DNA from: Microbacterium sp. LCT-H2
GTDB taxonomy: Bacteria > Actinomycetota > Actinomycetes > Actinomycetales > Microbacteriaceae
Reading direction: 5' to 3'
Assembly: GCF_001866135.1 (NCBI RefSeq)
Contig: NZ_MODW01000003.1
Location: forward strand, 62,001 to 126,000
Length of the DNA stretch: 64,000 bases
Shown here: piece by piece, positions 37,782-45,174 of the stretch
Numbering within the stretch: the stretch's first letter is position 1
How the letters are laid out: every line of letters starts with the position of its first letter
Made by a program: the position numbers and the translations under genes
Notes under the pieces: generated by a model
What the model saw: only the letters and a program-made list of their open reading frames with translations
The model's database searches: none
Told to the model about the DNA's origin: nothing

Positions 37782-38585
37782 GTGCCGCCAGTCAATGCCG
37801 AACCTCTAGACGACATACCTGCCCTTGTGACGCATGTGGCCAGCTTCCCTGACCAGCGCCAGTATTGGTTCCGCGGACAAGGTTGCGACTCATTCAGCCT
37901 GTCACCTTCGCTCTGGCGACACTTGAAACCCAAAGTGGGTGCCGCTGAGGTTGAGCCGTCTCAGGTCTTGGACATGGAGCGGCGCCTGCTAACTCGGTTC
38001 CGACAGCGCAGTCTGCCCTACTGGCCCGCGGGATACCCGCAGACCGACTGGGAGCACCTGTTCGCGATGCAGCACTACGGCGTGCCGACAAGGCTGCTCG
38101 ACTGGACCACCAATCTGCTGATGAGTGTGTACTTCGCGCTCGACCATGACGTCGCGCGATGCCCTTGTGGCACGGGAGCCTGCAAACCGACGATCTGGTT
38201 GCTCGACCCCGTGTTAATGAATCAGTCAAATAAGCGGCTCGACGGGGTGCCAGTCGGGATACTGGCAACGAGCGACGAAGATATCGCACCGTGGGAGCCA
38301 GGTGTAGCGGAGACTCGGTTTGCTCCAGATCCCGTCGCCATTTACGGAACGTACAACAGCGATCGGATTGCCGCCCAGCACGGGGCTTTCACCGTGGGTG
38401 GAAAGACCGTGAAGCCGATTGACGATCTCGACCTGGAGGACGGAGTGCTTCGCAAGATTACCTTGGAGTCTCCTCCGACTAACGTCAAGCGACAGCTACA
38501 ACTGCTCGGCATCACAAAGTCCGCGGTCTATCCTGGCCTCGCTGAAGCCGCCTACGACATCACACAAGAGGAGATCTTCTCGTGA
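37782..38585 (+). CDS. FRG-domain protein (island gene 1)
   Basis: A 267-residue soluble protein. The FRG domain (about 10-210) begins LVTHVASFPDQRQYWFRGQG, with the name-giving F-R-G and the conserved HLFAMQHYGVPTRLLDWTTNLLMSVYFAL. An unusual insert, RCPCGTGACKP, brings three Cys close together. GTG 37782 is the start; no ribosome-binding site, consistent with a leaderless mRNA. FRG proteins are of unknown biochemistry and are often seen in defence or phage contexts. The stop overlaps the next gene by GTGA. Confidence 0.8.
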   Translation: MPPVNAEPLDDIPALVTHVASFPDQRQYWFRGQGCDSFSLSPSLWRHLKPKVGAAEVEPSQVLDMERRLLTRFRQRSLPYWPAGYPQTDWEHLFAMQHYGVPTRLLDWTTNLLMSVYFALDHDVARCPCGTGACKPTIWLLDPVLMNQSNKRLDGVPVGILATSDEDIAPWEPGVAETRFAPDPVAIYGTYNSDRIAAQHGAFTVGGKTVKPIDDLDLEDGVLRKITLESPPTNVKRQLQLLGITKSAVYPGLAEAAYDITQEEIFS

Positions 38586-39676
38586 CGCTTGAGCTTCAGA
38601 TCGCCGACGCACGGCGAGAAGTCTCCGCAGATATCATCAGCATGTCTGTCAGCGAACTGACGAACCTCTTCAAGGAAGAAATTCTCGTCATACGCCCCGA
38701 GTTTCAACGGCTGTTTCGCTGGACAGCCGATCAGAAGAGCAAGCTGGTCGAGAGCATGCTTCTCGGCATTCCGATCCCATCCATCTTCGTATCGCAGGAC
38801 GAAAGTGGCCGGTGGGAGCTCGTGGATGGGCTGCAACGCGTGAGCACGTTGCTTGAGCTACAAGGGCTCCTCCCTGCAAAGACCGGTGTGCGTCCTGAAC
38901 TGGAGTTGACGGCCACTGAGTTTCTACCGGATCTTGAGGGTCGCAGTTGGAGCGGCAGCCTGCCCTTATCGGACGCGCAGAAACTCGACTTGCGGCTCGC
39001 CCGGCTCGATCTTCGCGTGATTAAGCGCGGCTCCGACCCAAAGGCGAAGTTCGATCTGTTTCAGAGACTCAACAGCTACGGCTCACCTCTCACAACTCAG
39101 GAGATTCGAACTGCCCTCATCGCGGGCATGAATGGCGATGCTCTCGCCTGGATGCAGAGGCTCAGCGAGCACGAGACTTATGTGCAATCGCTTGCGCTCG
39201 GAGACCGTCTCATAGAGGAGCAGTTCGACCTGGAACTTCTTCTGCGATTCTTGATGCTCCACAACCGGCCGATCATCGGCAAGCGCGGCGGCCTAGGAGA
39301 CTTCCCTACCAAGCTGGACAACTGGGCCGTCGACTTCGCGACCAAGTTTCCGGAGTCGTCCTCCGAACTCGAGCGAGTCTTCACGCAGACATTCGACGCG
39401 ATCGCAGAGTATGGTTCTGAGCAAATCTTCCGCAAGTGGGACGCCAAGTACGGCGCATTCCGCGGCGGCTTTTCGAGCACCTCGTTCGAGACGTTGGCGC
39501 TCGGCATCGGGTTCCACATCGCCAATGCGGATCCGTTCCGAACCGACCTCGTCGCAGCAGCCACAGAGCTCTGGACAACTGCGATCCCCCTGCATCTCGG
39601 AACGACAACAGGATTGGCGACCGGTGATCGGTTCGCGAAGACGGTCCCGCTTGGGCGGGATTTGATGCGCCCATAG
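38582..39676 (+). CDS. DUF262 protein (ParB/GmrSD-N-like; island gene 2)
   Basis: 364 residues from GTG 38582, which overlaps the FRG stop, so the two are translationally coupled. The DUF262 hallmark is intact: PEFQRLFRWTADQKSKLVESMLLGIPIPSIFV then WELVDGLQRVSTLLELQG (the DGQQR-type motif) in the first 100 residues. The C-terminal helical part ends TVPLGRDLMRP. There is no HNH (DUF1524) domain, so it is not a GmrSD restriction enzyme but the stand-alone N-module. The predicted NTPase/nuclease-like activity is inferred from the family. Confidence 0.82.
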   Translation: MTLELQIADARREVSADIISMSVSELTNLFKEEILVIRPEFQRLFRWTADQKSKLVESMLLGIPIPSIFVSQDESGRWELVDGLQRVSTLLELQGLLPAKTGVRPELELTATEFLPDLEGRSWSGSLPLSDAQKLDLRLARLDLRVIKRGSDPKAKFDLFQRLNSYGSPLTTQEIRTALIAGMNGDALAWMQRLSEHETYVQSLALGDRLIEEQFDLELLLRFLMLHNRPIIGKRGGLGDFPTKLDNWAVDFATKFPESSSELERVFTQTFDAIAEYGSEQIFRKWDAKYGAFRGGFSSTSFETLALGIGFHIANADPFRTDLVAAATELWTTAIPLHLGTTTGLATGDRFAKTVPLGRDLMRP

Positions 39677-40083
39677 CCAACGGCCACAAACCGCTCAAAC
39701 CGAGCGATGTGCTGCGCGTGGTCAGTCGGGTAGAGATGGCTGTAAACCGTGTCCGTCGTCACGACGCTCGCCTGGCCGAGCCACCCGGCTTACCTGGTAC
39801 GGCGGGAACCCCGCGGCGAGCCACAAGCTGGCCGCGGCGTGGTGGAGGTCGTGGACGCGGATCGCGGGTGGCTCGGCGCGGACGCGACCGCAGGCTTGAA
39901 GTAGTTGCGGCGGAAGCTGGCGAGGCCCCAGACCCGGGCCAACCGCGACCGCTCACCACGAATGAGCGCGCCCGCGCCGTCCGCGCGGCGGGACTCCAAT
40001 CCAACACCGACACCGATCTCGGCGACACCGGCGAGCGGGTGGCCTGAGGTAGGCGGCGCTGTGCCCGAGCAGTAGCGCAACAA
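39677..40083 (-). pseudogene. Tyrosine-type site-specific integrase remnant
   Basis: Reading the minus strand leftward, integrase C-terminal segments appear in three successive frames: VWGLASFRRNYFKPAVASA (about 39915-39860), then IRVHDLHHAAASLWLAAGF and PPYQVSR (about 39850-39785), then WLGQASVVTTDTVYSHLYPTD (about 39785-39720) with the catalytic Tyr region. At least two frameshifts, and the HxxR Arg reads His (HDLHH). The last frame has no stop and runs antisense into the DUF262 gene. The N-terminal half is missing. Inactive. Confidence 0.8.
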
Positions 40084-40329
40084 GCCCGCGACTCCCGGGG
40101 CAGGGAAAGTCCGGGCCTCCTACGTCGGCAGATGGGCGCAGGCGACCGCAGCACCCCGGCCCTCTCGCCGCGGAAAACCCGGCGGAATCCCTTCCGCCCA
40201 CGCCAGCCCAAGGCCGACCGAAGCCGTTCGGAAGCAGGCCGATCTCCGCATCGTTCCGGGGCCAGTCCGCTCAGAGCGGACTCTCCTGGGCACCTCTGGT
40301 TCGCTGAGGAGAGCCGCCCCTGCCCTCTC
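40084..40329. other. Island end, no recognisable gene
   Basis: About 250 bases between the integrase remnant and the right repeat. I find no convincing ORF or RNA; it may be eroded integrase or excisionase sequence. Confidence 0.4.
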
Positions 40330-40372
40330 TTAATCCGCGGGTCGTGGGTTCGAGCCCCACGGGGCCCACCGC
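40330..40372 (+). repeat. Attachment-site direct repeat, right
   Basis: Identical to 37639-37681. It copies only the 3' half of tRNA-Lys, so it is not a second tRNA gene. Confidence 0.9.
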
Positions 40373-40376
40373 ATCC

Positions 40377-40841
40377 TCAGTCCTTTCCGTCGTCCTTCCC
40401 GGCGAGCAGGTCGTCGCGGATCCCGGCGACGCCGTCCGGCAGGGTCTCGCCGTGCAGCACGAAGTCCGGGGCTTCGGGGCTCCCCCCGATACCGCAGACG
40501 GCGACGTTGTCCTGACCGTCGATCGTCTCCGGGACGGCCACGAACCACACCGCCGACTGTTCCAGCCACTCGGTGGTCGCCATGTCGGCGAAGAAGGTGG
40601 CGTTCGGCGAGATCGTACGGATCTTCTCGGTGCAGAGGGAGACGAGCTGCCCCTTCGCGAAGGCGCCGGCGGTCGGCGGCGACGACGACTCCGTGGGCGT
40701 CGGCGAGGAGTCGGGCGTCGGCGAGGACGACGGCGTCTCCGAGGGGGTGGAGGTCACGGTCGGCGTCGGCTCCGGAGCCGGCGTGCACCCGGCGAGGACG
40801 ACCAGCACCGGCAGGAGGAGGAGAGCAGGGCGGAGGCGCAT
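40377..40841 (-). CDS. Lipoprotein of unknown function
   Basis: A 154-residue protein with a clear lipoprotein signal (RLRPALLLLPVLVVLAGC), a Pro/Ser/Thr-rich linker (PTPTVTSTPSETPSSSPTP) and a small domain with two Cys (SLCTEKI and VAVCGIGG) that could pair. No family recognised. The stop lies only four bases outside the right attachment repeat, so it is a chromosomal neighbour rather than island cargo; composition matches the chromosome. Confidence 0.75.
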   Translation of the reverse strand: MRLRPALLLLPVLVVLAGCTPAPEPTPTVTSTPSETPSSSPTPDSSPTPTESSSPPTAGAFAKGQLVSLCTEKIRTISPNATFFADMATTEWLEQSAVWFVAVPETIDGQDNVAVCGIGGSPEAPDFVLHGETLPDGVAGIRDDLLAGKDDGKD

Positions 40842-40996
40842 GTCTGGATCGTATCGAGTCGCCGCTGCCATTCCCTCCAGCGCGGCCGCTGTATCACCGT
40901 CGTCCACGGCTGGCCACCCCCTGGCGACGACCGAGGCCGTGCGAGAGGGTCGAGGAGTCCCCGGAACAGGGCGACTTCCCACCGAAAGGACGGACC

Positions 40997-41542
40997 ATGA
41001 CTCTCACCGGAAACCGCGTGGCATTCCTGGCGACGGACGGCTTCGAGGACAGCGAGCTCACGAGCCCCTGGGAGGCGGTGACCACGGAGGGCGCCAGCGC
41101 CACCCTCATCGCCCCGGACGGAGCGGCGATCACCGGCAAGAACGGCCACGAGCAGGCCGTCGACCTGAAGGCCGCCGACGCCAGCGCCGACCAGTTCGAC
41201 GCGCTCGTGCTGCCTGGCGGCGTCGTGAACGCCGACCACCTCCGCATGGATCAGGCCTCGATCGACCTGGCCCGAGCGTTCTTCGAGCAGCACAAGCCCG
41301 TAGGCGTCATCTGCCACGGCGCCTGGATCCTCATCGAGGCCGGCGTCGTGGACGGCCGGACGATCACGAGCTATCCGAGTCTGAAGACCGACCTCCGCAA
41401 CGCCGGGGCGAGCTGGGTGGACGAGGAGGTCGTGGTCGACGAGGGGCTCGTGTCGAGCCGCACCCCGGACGACCTCCCGGCGTTCAACGCCAAGCTCGTC
41501 GAGGAGATCGGCGAGGGCAAGCACGCAGGGCAGACCGCCTGA
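40997..41542 (+). CDS. DJ-1/PfpI family protein (type 1 glutamine amidotransferase-like)
   Basis: A 181-residue protein. The nucleophile-elbow Cys is in VGVICHGAWILIEAG with the adjacent His, and the early acidic partner is in ATDGFEDSELTSP; these are the triad positions of PfpI/YhbO-type enzymes, which act as deglycases/glyoxalases or stress chaperones. ATG 40997 is preceded by GAAAGGACGG. It is divergent from the lipoprotein gene; likely stress-related. Confidence 0.9.
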   Translation: MTLTGNRVAFLATDGFEDSELTSPWEAVTTEGASATLIAPDGAAITGKNGHEQAVDLKAADASADQFDALVLPGGVVNADHLRMDQASIDLARAFFEQHKPVGVICHGAWILIEAGVVDGRTITSYPSLKTDLRNAGASWVDEEVVVDEGLVSSRTPDDLPAFNAKLVEEIGEGKHAGQTA

Positions 41543-41545
41543 CCC

Positions 41546-42064
41546 TCAGCTGACGCGCGCCCGATGGCGCCGCACGGCCGCCCGGTTCGCGCACCTCACG
41601 GAGCAGAACCGCTGGCGGCCGTTGCGCGTCACGTCCGCGACGACGTTGGTGCACGGCGGCGCGTCGCAGCGCCCGAGTCGGTTCATCCCCCGGGTCACGA
41701 GGTGCAGCGCCGTGCCCAGGTTGATGATCGCGCGCAGCACGAAGGGGAGCGAGCGCACGTCGTCCCGGTAGTGCAGGTGCCAGCCCTCGTCATCGTGATT
41801 GGTGAGCCGCGGATAGGCGCCCGCGGTGGCGAGCTGATTATTGAGCAGGGCGGCCCGCGCATCGGGGTCCTCCTCATCCACGATGGCCAGCCAGTCGTCG
41901 ATCACGGCGCGCACCTGCGCGTGATCGTCGGGGGCCGGCGGAAACGTCTGCGTCATCCCGAGCGCGAGCGACCGCTCCTCGATCCCCGCGCGGTCCTCCG
42001 GCCAGTCGTTCGCGAGGGAGGCAGCGAGGAGCACCGCATACTCGCCGTAAGGGTTGAGATGCAT
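41546..42064 (-). CDS. CGNR zinc-finger protein (ABATE domain)
   Basis: A 172-residue putative transcription factor. Residues 1-120 form the ABATE-type ligand or stress-sensing domain; the C-terminus is the CGNR zinc finger: CDAPPCTNVVAD then RFCSVRCANRAAVRRHRAR, with four Cys ligands and the name-giving C-x-N-R as CANR. No ribosome-binding site; TGTAAT six bases before ATG 42064 suggests leaderless expression. It is divergent from a 72-residue gene with 25 bases between, so it may regulate that gene. Confidence 0.88.
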   Translation of the reverse strand: MHLNPYGEYAVLLAASLANDWPEDRAGIEERSLALGMTQTFPPAPDDHAQVRAVIDDWLAIVDEEDPDARAALLNNQLATAGAYPRLTNHDDEGWHLHYRDDVRSLPFVLRAIINLGTALHLVTRGMNRLGRCDAPPCTNVVADVTRNGRQRFCSVRCANRAAVRRHRARVS

Positions 42065-42089
42065 AAGACCATTACATCACGCTGGTCCC

Positions 42090-42308
42090 ATGACCTCCTC
42101 CGACACCCTCCCGATCCCCCGGCTCGCCTCCCCTGCCGACGCCCACGAGCACGCCTGGCTGGTCGAGTCTCGCCATCCCACCAGCGAGGGCGTCGTGCTG
42201 TACGTCCGGTGCGCGGGCTGCGACTCCCGCCGGGTCGACCTCGCCCCGCGTGCCGAGATGCCGCCGACCGCGCTGAGCCGCGCCGTGGTCACGCCGTCAG
42301 CGCGATGA
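42090..42308 (+). CDS. Small soluble protein, 72 residues, unknown function
   Basis: Starts at ATG 42090 (MTSSDTLPIPRL). Contains HAWLVESRHPTSEGVVLYVRCAGCDSRRVDL: the single CxxC and surrounding residues look like half of a zinc ribbon. Divergent from the CGNR regulator; its last 20 bases overlap the 3' end of the DUF1697 gene on the opposite strand. The codon pattern supports coding. Confidence 0.6.
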   Translation: MTSSDTLPIPRLASPADAHEHAWLVESRHPTSEGVVLYVRCAGCDSRRVDLAPRAEMPPTALSRAVVTPSAR

Positions 42309-42822
42309 GCTTCCGCACCGTGCGCAGGTTGCGCGCCGTGCCGGGAACCCCGAGCGCCCGGTCCAGCACGGCTTTCGTGAGCTTGGTCGTGTGCACCCCG
42401 CCGGGGGCGTAGTCGATCCACAGATCGTGTCCGACCAGAGCGAGACGCTCCCCTGGCACCAGGCGCTCGTGCAGAGCTTCGAGGGCGCCCGCGGCGGGCT
42501 CACCCTCGAGGAACATCGCGTGCACGAGCTTCAGCTCTCCCTCCGGGAAGGGCTGGGCCGCCTCGGACTCGGCGAGCTCGGCGTGCGTGCGATGGATGAC
42601 CGGCGTGTCGACACCGAACTCCGCCGCGATGAGCGCCCGGACCGTCGCGCAAGCCGCCGCGGGTTCTCGCGGCGTCGCGCAGAGGATGTTGCCGCTCGCG
42701 ATGTAGGTCGAGACGTCACCCAGGTCGGTCTCGGCGACGAGCAGCTCGCGCAGCCGCATCATCGGCACGCTGTTGCGGCCGCTGACGTTGACCGCGCGGA
42801 GGAGGAGGACGCTGCTACTCAC
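42289..42822 (-). CDS. DUF1697 family protein
   Basis: A 177-residue protein. Opens SSSVLLLRAVNVSGRNSVPMMRLRELL and contains VSTYIASGNILC and the C-terminal ARNLRTVRKLIAL, all typical of DUF1697, a two-subdomain fold of unknown function common in actinobacteria. Its start overlaps the pncA stop (42819-42822) so the two are translationally coupled; the 3' end overlaps the convergent small gene. Confidence 0.88.
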   Translation of the reverse strand: MSSSVLLLRAVNVSGRNSVPMMRLRELLVAETDLGDVSTYIASGNILCATPREPAAACATVRALIAAEFGVDTPVIHRTHAELAESEAAQPFPEGELKLVHAMFLEGEPAAGALEALHERLVPGERLALVGHDLWIDYAPGGVHTTKLTKAVLDRALGVPGTARNLRTVRKLIALTA

Positions 42823-43400
42823 GCCTTCGCGCTCTCGAGGAGCTCGGCACCGGCGTGCGCGAGCTCGGCGAGGGCCGCGGCACTGGGTTCGGGCGCGACT
42901 CCGGCGACCAGGTCGGTGAGGACGCGGACGCGGACGCCGTGCGCGATCGCATCGAGTGCGGAGGCACGGACGCAGTGGTCCGTGGCGATGCCGACGATAT
43001 CCGCCGTGACGACGCCGGCCGCGCTCAGCACGGCGGCGACCGTGACACCGTCGTCGGTCACCCCCTCGAACATCGAGTAGGCCGGACGGCCCTGGCCCTT
43101 GCGCACGTGGTGGGTGACGCGGTCGGTCACGAACAGCGAATCGTACTCCGCTCCCGCGGTGCCGGCGACGCAGTGCACCGGCCAGGAGTCGGTGTAGTCG
43201 GGAGTGGCGGAGAAGTGGCCGCCGTTGTCGCCGTCGGCATCGTGCCAGTCGCGGGAGGCCACGACGACCTCGTAGTCGTCGGCGTGGGACGCGAGGTAGG
43301 CGGAGACGGCGGCGGCCACCGCGTCACCGCCCGGGACCGCGAGGGCGCCGCCCTCGGTGAAGTCGTTCTGCACGTCGACGATGAGAAGCGCTCTGCTCAT
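42819..43400 (-). CDS. pncA: Nicotinamidase PncA (isochorismatase family)
   Basis: A 193-residue cysteine hydrolase that deamidates nicotinamide to nicotinate in NAD salvage. Catalytic triad: Asp in LLIVDVQNDFTEGG, Lys in VTHHVRKGQ, and Cys in VGIATDHCVRASALDA; the metal site is the D-x-H in SRDWHDADG. Such enzymes activate pyrazinamide in mycobacteria. First gene of a pncA-DUF1697 pair; a strong terminator and tRNA-Thr lie upstream. Confidence 0.94.
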   Translation of the reverse strand: MSRALLIVDVQNDFTEGGALAVPGGDAVAAAVSAYLASHADDYEVVVASRDWHDADGDNGGHFSATPDYTDSWPVHCVAGTAGAEYDSLFVTDRVTHHVRKGQGRPAYSMFEGVTDDGVTVAAVLSAAGVVTADIVGIATDHCVRASALDAIAHGVRVRVLTDLVAGVAPEPSAAALAELAHAGAELLESAKA

Positions 43401-43440
43401 GCTCCGAGCGTACGCCCCGCGGCCGAGCCCGGAGACGAGG

Positions 43441-43473
43441 AAACCCCCGGGACCACGAGGGTTCCGGGGGTTT
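43441..43473 (-). terminator. Terminator downstream of tRNA-Thr(CGT)
   Basis: A stem of 11-12 bp, AAACCCCCGG(GA) with (TT)CCGGGGGTTT, around an 11-base loop. On the minus strand it directly follows the tRNA and finishes with TTT. Confidence 0.75.
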
Positions 43474-43478
43474 TCCTG

Positions 43479-43551
43479 AGCCGCTTGTCAGAATCGAACT
43501 GACGACCTTTTCATTACGAGTGAAATGCTCTGCCGACTGAGCTAAAGCGGC
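43479..43551 (-). tRNA. tRNA-Thr, anticodon CGT
   Basis: A 73-nt cloverleaf on the minus strand: acceptor GCCGCTT / AAGCGGC, D-arm GCTC-AGTCGGCA-GAGC, anticodon stem TTTCA/TGAAA with loop CTCGTAA (CGT), T-loop GTTCGATTC. CCA not encoded. Confidence 0.97.
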
Positions 43552-43620
43552 GTGCGACGCGTGAGCGGCGCGATCACCGATATTACCCTGTCTCGCGCTC
43601 GCTCGCGAATCGAGGCGCGA

Positions 43621-45174
43621 TCACTCGCAGCGCAGGCCGTCTTCCGGCACCACGTCTTCGAGGAGAAACGCCTCCACCGCCTCGTCGACGCAGACGTTGC
43701 CCTTGTTGTAACCGGTGTGGCCCTCGCCCACGCGGGTGATGAGGACACCCTCGGAGAGCTGGTCGGCGAGCGACTCCGACCACTCGTACGGGGTCGCAGG
43801 ATCGTTGGTGGTGCCGACGACGACGATGGGACCCGCGCCTTCCGCGGTGATCTTCTCGCGGGTGCCGGTGGGCGGATACGGCCACACCTCGCACGGGTCC
43901 GGCCCGGACCAGTACGGCGCGATGGTCGGCGCCCCGTCCGCGATCTTCTTCTCGGTGGCCGCCTCGGCCGCGGGGTCGTCCTCGACCGGGTAGTCCATGC
44001 AGTTGTACGCGCGGAAGGCCTCGGTCGAGTTGTCGATGTAGGTGCCGTTCTCCCGGCCGTTGTAGTAGTCGGCCAGGCGGAAGGCCGTCGAGGGGTCCCC
44101 CTGCAGCGCCTCGTCCAGGGCCTGGGTGAGGATCTCCCAGCTGTCCTCCGAGTACAGCGCCGCGATGATCGCCGTCATCAGGGCGTCGGCGCCCATGAGC
44201 CGGCCGTCGCCGTTCTTCAAGGGCGTGCGATCCGCGCTCGCGAGCAGGGCGCCGAGATCGGCCATCGCCTCGTCCACCGTGCCGTTGAACGGGCACGAGC
44301 CGGAGTCGAGGCAGTTCTGCATGTAGGCCCGCAGCGCCGACTCGAAGCCGAGTGCCTGCGTAGCACCGACCTCGAGGCCGGGGACGGAGGGATCGATCGC
44401 TCCATCGAGCACAAGCCGTCCGGCCTTCTCCGGGTAGAGCTTGGCGTAGGTCGCCCCGAGGAACGTGCCGTACGAGTACCCGAGGTAGTTGAGCTCCTTG
44501 TCGCCCAGGACGGCACGGAGGAGGTCCATGTCGCGGGCGGCGTTGACCGTGGTGATGTACGGCAGGATCCCCTCGCTGTTGGCGTCGCACGCCTCACCGA
44601 AGGCGCGGGCCGAGTCGAGCAGCTCGGACTCCCACTCCGGGGTGCCCCGCGGCGCGGAGGGGATGCCGTAGAGGTACCCGTCCATCTCCTTCGCGTCGTA
44701 GCAGGTGACCGCGGTGGAGGCGCCCACCCCCCGGGGATCGAAGCCGATGACGTCGTAGTTCTCGATGAGCGCCGGACCGACCGCGTAGTCGAGGCTGCCC
44801 TGGATGAGGTCGACGCCGCTGGAACCGGGGCCGCCGGGGTTCGTGAGCAGCGAGCCGATCGCCTCGCCCTCGGCGCGGTGCCGCACCACGGCGAGCTCGA
44901 TCTCTCCCGCGCTCGGGTCTTCCCAGTCGAGCGGCGCGGTGACGGTCGTGCAGTCGAAGCCCTGACCGCAGTCGGTCCAGTCCAGCCCCTGGGAGTAGAA
45001 CGGCAGCAGATCTTCCGCGACGCCCTCGGTGTCCGGCGTCTTCTCCACGGCCGGCTTCGAGGACTGCTCCGGGATCATGGCGTACAGGCAGCCGGAGAGC
45101 GCGACCGAAGCCGCGGCGAGACCGGCGACGATCGCCGCGGTGCGACGGAAGCGGGACAGGGATCGAGTCTTCAC
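43621..45174 (-). CDS. Secreted alpha/beta-hydrolase lipoprotein, TAP-like (tripeptidyl aminopeptidase type)
   Basis: A 517-residue exported hydrolase. Lipoprotein signal with lipobox ALSGC; alpha/beta-hydrolase core with oxyanion segment TNPGGPGSSGVDLI, nucleophile Ser in LNYLGYSYGTFLGATYA, and a C-terminal TAP-like domain with the catalytic His in TRVGEGHTGYNKGNVC. Related to Streptomyces SlpD/SlpE and mycobacterial CaeA-type proteases. It probably trims N-terminal peptides outside the cell. Several Cys pairs suggest disulfides. The start overlaps the holB stop by four bases. Confidence 0.9.
   Translation of the reverse strand: MKTRSLSRFRRTAAIVAGLAAASVALSGCLYAMIPEQSSKPAVEKTPDTEGVAEDLLPFYSQGLDWTDCGQGFDCTTVTAPLDWEDPSAGEIELAVVRHRAEGEAIGSLLTNPGGPGSSGVDLIQGSLDYAVGPALIENYDVIGFDPRGVGASTAVTCYDAKEMDGYLYGIPSAPRGTPEWESELLDSARAFGEACDANSEGILPYITTVNAARDMDLLRAVLGDKELNYLGYSYGTFLGATYAKLYPEKAGRLVLDGAIDPSVPGLEVGATQALGFESALRAYMQNCLDSGSCPFNGTVDEAMADLGALLASADRTPLKNGDGRLMGADALMTAIIAALYSEDSWEILTQALDEALQGDPSTAFRLADYYNGRENGTYIDNSTEAFRAYNCMDYPVEDDPAAEAATEKKIADGAPTIAPYWSGPDPCEVWPYPPTGTREKITAEGAGPIVVVGTTNDPATPYEWSESLADQLSEGVLITRVGEGHTGYNKGNVCVDEAVEAFLLEDVVPEDGLRCE

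Larger units (their letters stand above)
37682..40372 (+). mobile_element. Integrated island in tRNA-Lys (2.7 kb)
   Basis: DNA between the two 43-bp repeats: a two-gene operon (FRG protein, DUF262 protein) and a decayed integrase. The base composition drops visibly against the flanks (for instance 31 G+C in the 60 bases 39061-39120). Codon use also shifts to A/T-ending codons. With its integrase broken, the island is probably fixed. Confidence 0.88.

Noticed and set aside
40326..40372. Second tRNA-Lys gene
   Set aside because: Only the anticodon-loop edge through the 3' end is present; the 5' half is missing. It is the right attachment repeat.
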